From: Saccharina japonica
Lineage: Eukaryota; Sar; Phaeophyceae; Laminariales; Laminariaceae
Reading direction: 5' to 3'
DNA length: 64,000 bases
NCBI GenBank assembly: GCA_008828725.1
Contig: MEHQ01002939.1
Location: 124,001 to 188,000, forward strand
Part shown: positions 59,639 through 64,000 of the stretch, piece by piece
How positions within the stretch are numbered: the stretch's first letter is position 1
How the letters are laid out: the number at the start of each line of letters is the position of its first letter
Made by a program: the position numbers and the translations under genes
The notes under the pieces: model-generated
The model's database searches: none
The model's input: the letters and a program-made list of their open reading frames with translations, nothing else
What the model was told of the DNA's origin: nothing

Positions 59639-60665
59639 TGGCGTCGGTTGGCAACGACGCTGTAAAACACGCCACTCGCTGCGTGAGCTAGACAACCAGG
59701 GTGCCGTTTTTTTTTGTTATTTTTTTTTGGCGGTCACCAAAGCTGGCGGTCGAGTAGATCATTTGTGCGGGGTGGAGAACCTTTGTTCCGCACAAGGGGA
59801 ATGGTCGTATCACGTAGTGTTAATATGGTAAGGCGTCCGCGAGGCAGTTACATAGTAAAACCCATTGCTGTCTCCGGAAGTGGCCACACCAGAAATTAAA
59901 TTAACTCATTGAAGCTGTCGTCCATATGCAAGTCCGCCTCAGAGGCGGTTCTTAGCAGGATGCAGCTCACCCTCCATGCGACTCGCCCAATACCAGGCAT
60001 GGCAGGCTCACGGCCGTACATGGAGACTGCCGCCGCCAATAGCCCGTTCAGGCGTTTGCGCATTGGGGCAGAGCAAGTGTCTGCCTGGTTTTGGTGAAAA
60101 CCTGCAACGGCGCGTCCGTCCGGGCATTGTAGGAATGCGAGGGGTCCTATTGGTCATATGACCTAGCGGCCGTGCACAACATGAGTACAGCCCCGCCCGC
60201 CCCCCCGCCCCCCCCCCCCCCCATCTGAAAGTCTACGAAGGTGTGGGACAACCTGTTGCGTCTCTTCTGATGTACATTCGTAGCAATGTCGCCGGAAGTG
60301 CGGCCTTGGAGCACCAAGGCGGCGGGTGGCTGAGCGTGGGAATCGTGGGGCCGGTTGCCTCATGCGAGGGCGTTTAGAGTAGCGGTCGGCGCTGGCCGAT
60401 GGTGAAGAGGTTTCAGTGTATAAACGGGGGGGGACCTCGCTCTTCGCGCCGGCGATTCTTGCTGCCTGTGTCAGGCTCGTCAAGCTGGCTGGCGTTCCGA
60501 GTTCGGCGAGGCGACGGAGAACCGGCGACCTTAGAGCCAAATAATACGCTCGTCAGGTTAATTTTGTGTTTTTTTCAGGCGTGAGTAGCACACGGAGAAA
60601 GCGGGTCAGCGCGATGGGATGGCTCTATCTTTGTTACTTTATGGGCTGCTGCCGGATATATGAAT
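59639..60665 (+). other. Degraded copy of TerC intron 1/exon 2 next to the gap
   Basis: The sequence matches 21895 onward. It is nearly identical to about 59990, then gains an unrelated insertion of about 60 bp and increasingly frequent extra bases up to the Ns. It includes a long poly-C-family copy (about 59870-60232) and a frameshifted version of TerC exon 2 (about 60236-60556). Divergence rises towards the gap, as expected for a low-quality contig end rather than for an old duplicate. Confidence 0.65.
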
Positions 60666-60689
60666 NNNNNNNNNNNNNNNNNNNNNNNN
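60666..60689. other. Assembly gap (24 N)
   Basis: A run of Ns separates the degraded copy from the clean copy of the TerC 3' half. Confidence 0.99.
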
Positions 60690-60704
60690 TCTGAATCTAC
60701 GAAG

Positions 60705-63222
60705 GTGTGGACAACCTGTTCGTCTTCCTGATGACATTCGACTACTTCCAAGTGCCCTTGGAGCACCAGCGGCGGGTGCTGACGTGGGGAATCGTGGGGG
60801 CGGTCCTCATGCGAGGCGTTATGATAGCGTTCGGCGTGGCCGTGGTGAAGAGGTTTCAGTGGATAACCCTCGTCTTCGCCGCGATCCTGCTGGTGTCCTC
60901 CTACAAGCTGCTCGTCGAGTCCGACGACGAAGACCACGACCTTAGCCAAAATACGCTCGTCAGGTATTTGTTTTTCACGTCACACGGAGAAAGCGGTCAC
61001 GCGATGGATGCTCTATCTTTGTTACTTTATGCTGCTCGGTAGTATGAATAGTGGCGGTGACGTCGTTTTGAATCTTCAAATATGTGTATAATGCATTCCC
61101 CGTGTCTCTCAAGATAGTGTAGTCGCAGAATGTCGCTAGGATGTCGCTCAAGCAGGAGTATTTTGTAATTTGTCGTCAGTTTGTGTGTGTCTGTTGAGGT
61201 CGTAGGGAATTTGGAGAATTTTGTACGGTCAGTATATGAAGCTCGGTCGGCGGTCGTAGAACCGGCTTCAGCCAGCTCGAAAGGCGCCCCTATTATTTGG
61301 CGTGGTGTCACTTGGAAAGTCGCGTCCGCTCGTTATTATTATTTTCAGAACTGCATAGCTTATCCTACACTAATTCCAAGTAGTTTGTCCCCAAAAACGT
61401 GGGACCGGTTCTTAAGGGGTTAATAGTCTACTCGTGTGCACCAACTAGTTTCTGCGACGGCTTTTTACGTAGCAGTAGTAGGAGTAGTAGGAATACGAGA
61501 CGAGGAGGAGTTTTGCGGGGTGGAGTTGAAACGTTGGTTTGGGGTGTGAAAGAAGAGGCTTCCAAGCAAGCTATCTGGGTTGTGGGCGTTTTTAGTTGGG
61601 GGTGCTCGCTCCTGCACGCCGTAAAATGTTACCAGCCTGAACTCCCTGTCTCCGTCTGCAGTGAGCTGCAACTTGTAATTTATTCGCTGCACGTCATGTC
61701 ATCGACTGGCTGGCTGGCTTCTCCTCTCCCGCATACGCAAACTACACGATCCCCATTCTAGTTCTAAGTAGTGTGTCCTCCAAAACCGTTGGTGCGGTTC
61801 TACAGGGGGCATGACCCTTCTGCTGATGCCAGGGTAGGGTGCGTGTATCCCATTTTCATTCCAGGTACGTCGTAGTATGGCCCCCAAATGAAGGGACGGG
61901 TCCGAGGATCGCCTCTGTTTTAACTTCAGTCTGTCGATGTTTCCGTGGTGATTTGTCGTCTCCCACCGACCGAACCGCTGTATGCGTACACCTCGTCGTC
62001 AAACCCAACACTTTTTCTTTTTTTTTTTACTCCCTTGCGGATCCCCCAGGTTATCGAAGAGGCTTGTCGGGGCCGTGGATGAGTACGACGGCGACCGCTT
62101 CTTCACCAAGATCGGCGGCAAAGGGAAGACGGTGGCTACGCCCCTACTGCTCTGCTTGGTGTGCATCGAGCTCAGCGACTTCGTTTTCGCGGTAGATTCC
62201 ATTCCGGCGGTGCTGGGAGTGAGCCAGGTAAGAAAAAAAAATGCCGATTAGGTGCCCATTTTCCCATTTTTTTCCCATTGGGTCTGTAAGAAGAGGAGGC
62301 GGTGTGAATACCGTAACGCCTCCAATATGCCACGCCAGGCACGTTGTATTCGAGGAAAGCCAGAGTGTGATTGCAGGGTGGGTTGGACGCCCATCAAGCC
62401 TGTGCTACGTAGCCCCCTTGTCCCTCACGCGCCATAAGTTTTATTATTTTATCGGTAGCGTTTTTCGTCCCAAAAAAATGAAGAATTGTTTTATTGCTCA
62501 TCGGAAGGTGATACCCTTTGTGGACTGATGTGGGTATGGTGCCGCAGACTCCCACAACGGCTTCTCCTAAAAGCACATGTAGTGGTTCGCGCTCCCGAAA
62601 GCTTCACCTGGCCATCTACTCTTATGTTTTTACCCGCCATCTGCAAACCTCATACCGTATATACCTTGTATATACATAGCCGCTCTTTTTTGTCGACAGC
62701 TTGAGGGCATGTCGGGGGAGTTGCGTGCGCGCACACTGTTTGCTTATTACGCTTGCCCACATTTGGCTGCTCTATTCTCAACGTCACCAACTGCGCTTGT
62801 GAAACGTGCGAGCAATTTTGACGTTTTGTTTCCCGCTGTCCGGGCCTGTCCGCAAAATCCGTCGCCCCGCACAGGATCCCTTCATCGTGTTTTCGAGCAA
62901 CCTGTTCGCCATCATGGCTTTGCGGAGCATTTACGTCATCATCGCGCAAGCAGTGAGCCAGCTGCCGTACCTCAAGCCTGCCGTGGCTCTGGTGCTCGGG
63001 TTCGTTGGCTGCAAGATGCTGCTCGAGTTCGTCCACATCAAAGTCAGCACCGGCGCGAGCTTGCTGGTCGTGCTGTGTCTCATCGGCGGGGGGGTTGGCT
63101 TGAGCTTGTTGGCTCGCCGACATCAGGCGCCGGCTGTGCGACATAAGAGAAGACAGAGCGGGGAGGTCCTATCTCCCCGTAGTATTGGGGGGGTGAGAGG
63201 GAGCTCTGGTTCGTTCGTTTGA
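60705..63222 (+). CDS. terC: TerC-family protein, second copy lacking exon 1 (probable assembly duplicate)
   Basis: Exons 60705-60963, 62050-62227 and 62875-63222 correspond to exons 2-4 of the TerC gene with a constant offset of 38298 bp. Introns and flanks show no indel, and I see no substitution in the parts compared. The first exon (N-terminal low-complexity region and first transmembrane segment) is absent; the sequence left of the gap is a degraded intron/exon 2 copy. If real it would be a 5'-truncated gene of about 261 codons; an assembly duplicate of one locus is more likely. Confidence 0.7.
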
Positions 63223-64000
63223 ACAAAATACTGGTACTCGTATGAAATACCGCCCCAACAGGGGGACGAAAATAGTATTTTGGGAAGTTTTAGACTTTGT
63301 GTAACTGGTGCCAGGTATCATACTCGTACGAGTAAATATTTATTTTTTTGTTTTGGTTAATTCTTTTCAATGCGAATGCATCGACTCGTGGGTAGGTTGT
63401 GTCTCTGCTTGCACGTGGAGTTGTCTTGCACGCCAAAACAGCGTAGTTTATGATATGTAGCGCGTTGGTGTGACAATGGGCGTGTGGTGGTATGATGGTT
63501 TGTGGGTCGTCAGGCATCGTTTTGAGCTACTCTCATGGGCGTGGCGATTGTGCACGCAGCCTACGCGGTAATTCTGTGCGCCACGGTGATCGGGTGACCT
63601 ACGTACGTATTGATGTGCTTCTTGGTTAGTAGTGTATCCTCTTCTATTGTTCAGGGAAGTCGTGTCGTCGATGCTGCAGCAGTATACAGCGGGACGAAGC
63701 TTTTTGTTTACCTTGCTTGTATGTGGTGGACACTACGCGCTTTAGGGTGGCTGTGTGGTATCAACACTCTTTTGTGATTTGTTGTTGGTGGGTTTGCGGT
63801 CTGAATATTTTGAGGAACCTACCTGCCGTTTGGGCACACACGCATGGGACACGGCCTGCATTTTTGGTGTACACACTGGACACGGTTTTTGCTTCAAACC
63901 GTCATTGTCTCATTGTTTGTTGTCGTGATATAGGCACCTGTTCTTGCTTGCTCTAGATGCTATTAATAATAGTTATGGTATGTGGCGGTGCTGACGTTGC
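63223..64000. other. Repeat of the TerC 3' flank
   Basis: Corresponds without indels to 24925-25702. Contains no gene. The end of the repeated block lies beyond the window. Confidence 0.75.

Overview
The window is eukaryotic nuclear DNA. Genes are split into many short exons with GT..AG introns and consistent phases, coding stretches are GC-rich, introns are long, and poly-C/poly-G runs, microsatellites and transposon debris fill the rest. The gene content (RCC1/BTB protein, TerC membrane protein, glycosyltransferase plus methyltransferase, pterin dehydratase, organelle-type cysteinyl-tRNA synthetase) and intron style suggest a stramenopile, perhaps a brown alga. That assignment is inference. 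No virus, CRISPR array, rRNA or tRNA gene was recognised.

Layout. 1-9760 (+): the 3' part of a 14-exon RCC1-repeat protein with two C-terminal BTB domains. 9761-20366: about 10 kb without a host gene, holding an antisense LINE copy, a second LINE-type remnant (17114-19234, -) split by a 979-bp Mutator-like element, and several palindromic repeats. 20367-24924 (+): a four-exon TerC-family gene. 24925-31924: transposon-rich, including a 1.5-kb hAT element that carries a GACGGGACGG satellite and a transposase remnant. 31925-41124 (+): exons of a glycosyltransferase with TPR-like repeats that join in phase to a large methyltransferase exon; the 5' end was not found, and one intron holds an LTR-type element. 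42516-44936 (-): a three-exon pterin-4a-carbinolamine dehydratase. 45114-52290 (+): an eight-exon cysteinyl-tRNA synthetase, divergent from the dehydratase across 177 bp. 53590-54870 (+): a LINE fragment. 55870-56678: a second Mutator-like element. 56679-59638: no gene seen. 59639-64000: a repeat of the 3' part of the TerC locus around a run of Ns, degraded left of the gap and apparently identical right of it, probably an assembly artefact.

The host genes do not form a pathway. The least expected signals are a dispersed repeat family whose short and long members share a 3' module ending in ATGAGTAC plus poly-C, two satellite-bearing DNA transposons with clear target-site duplications, two G-rich mini-introns that restore the cysteinyl-tRNA synthetase frame, and the likely glycosyltransferase-methyltransferase fusion. 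All exon models were read by eye from splice sites, phase and family resemblance.
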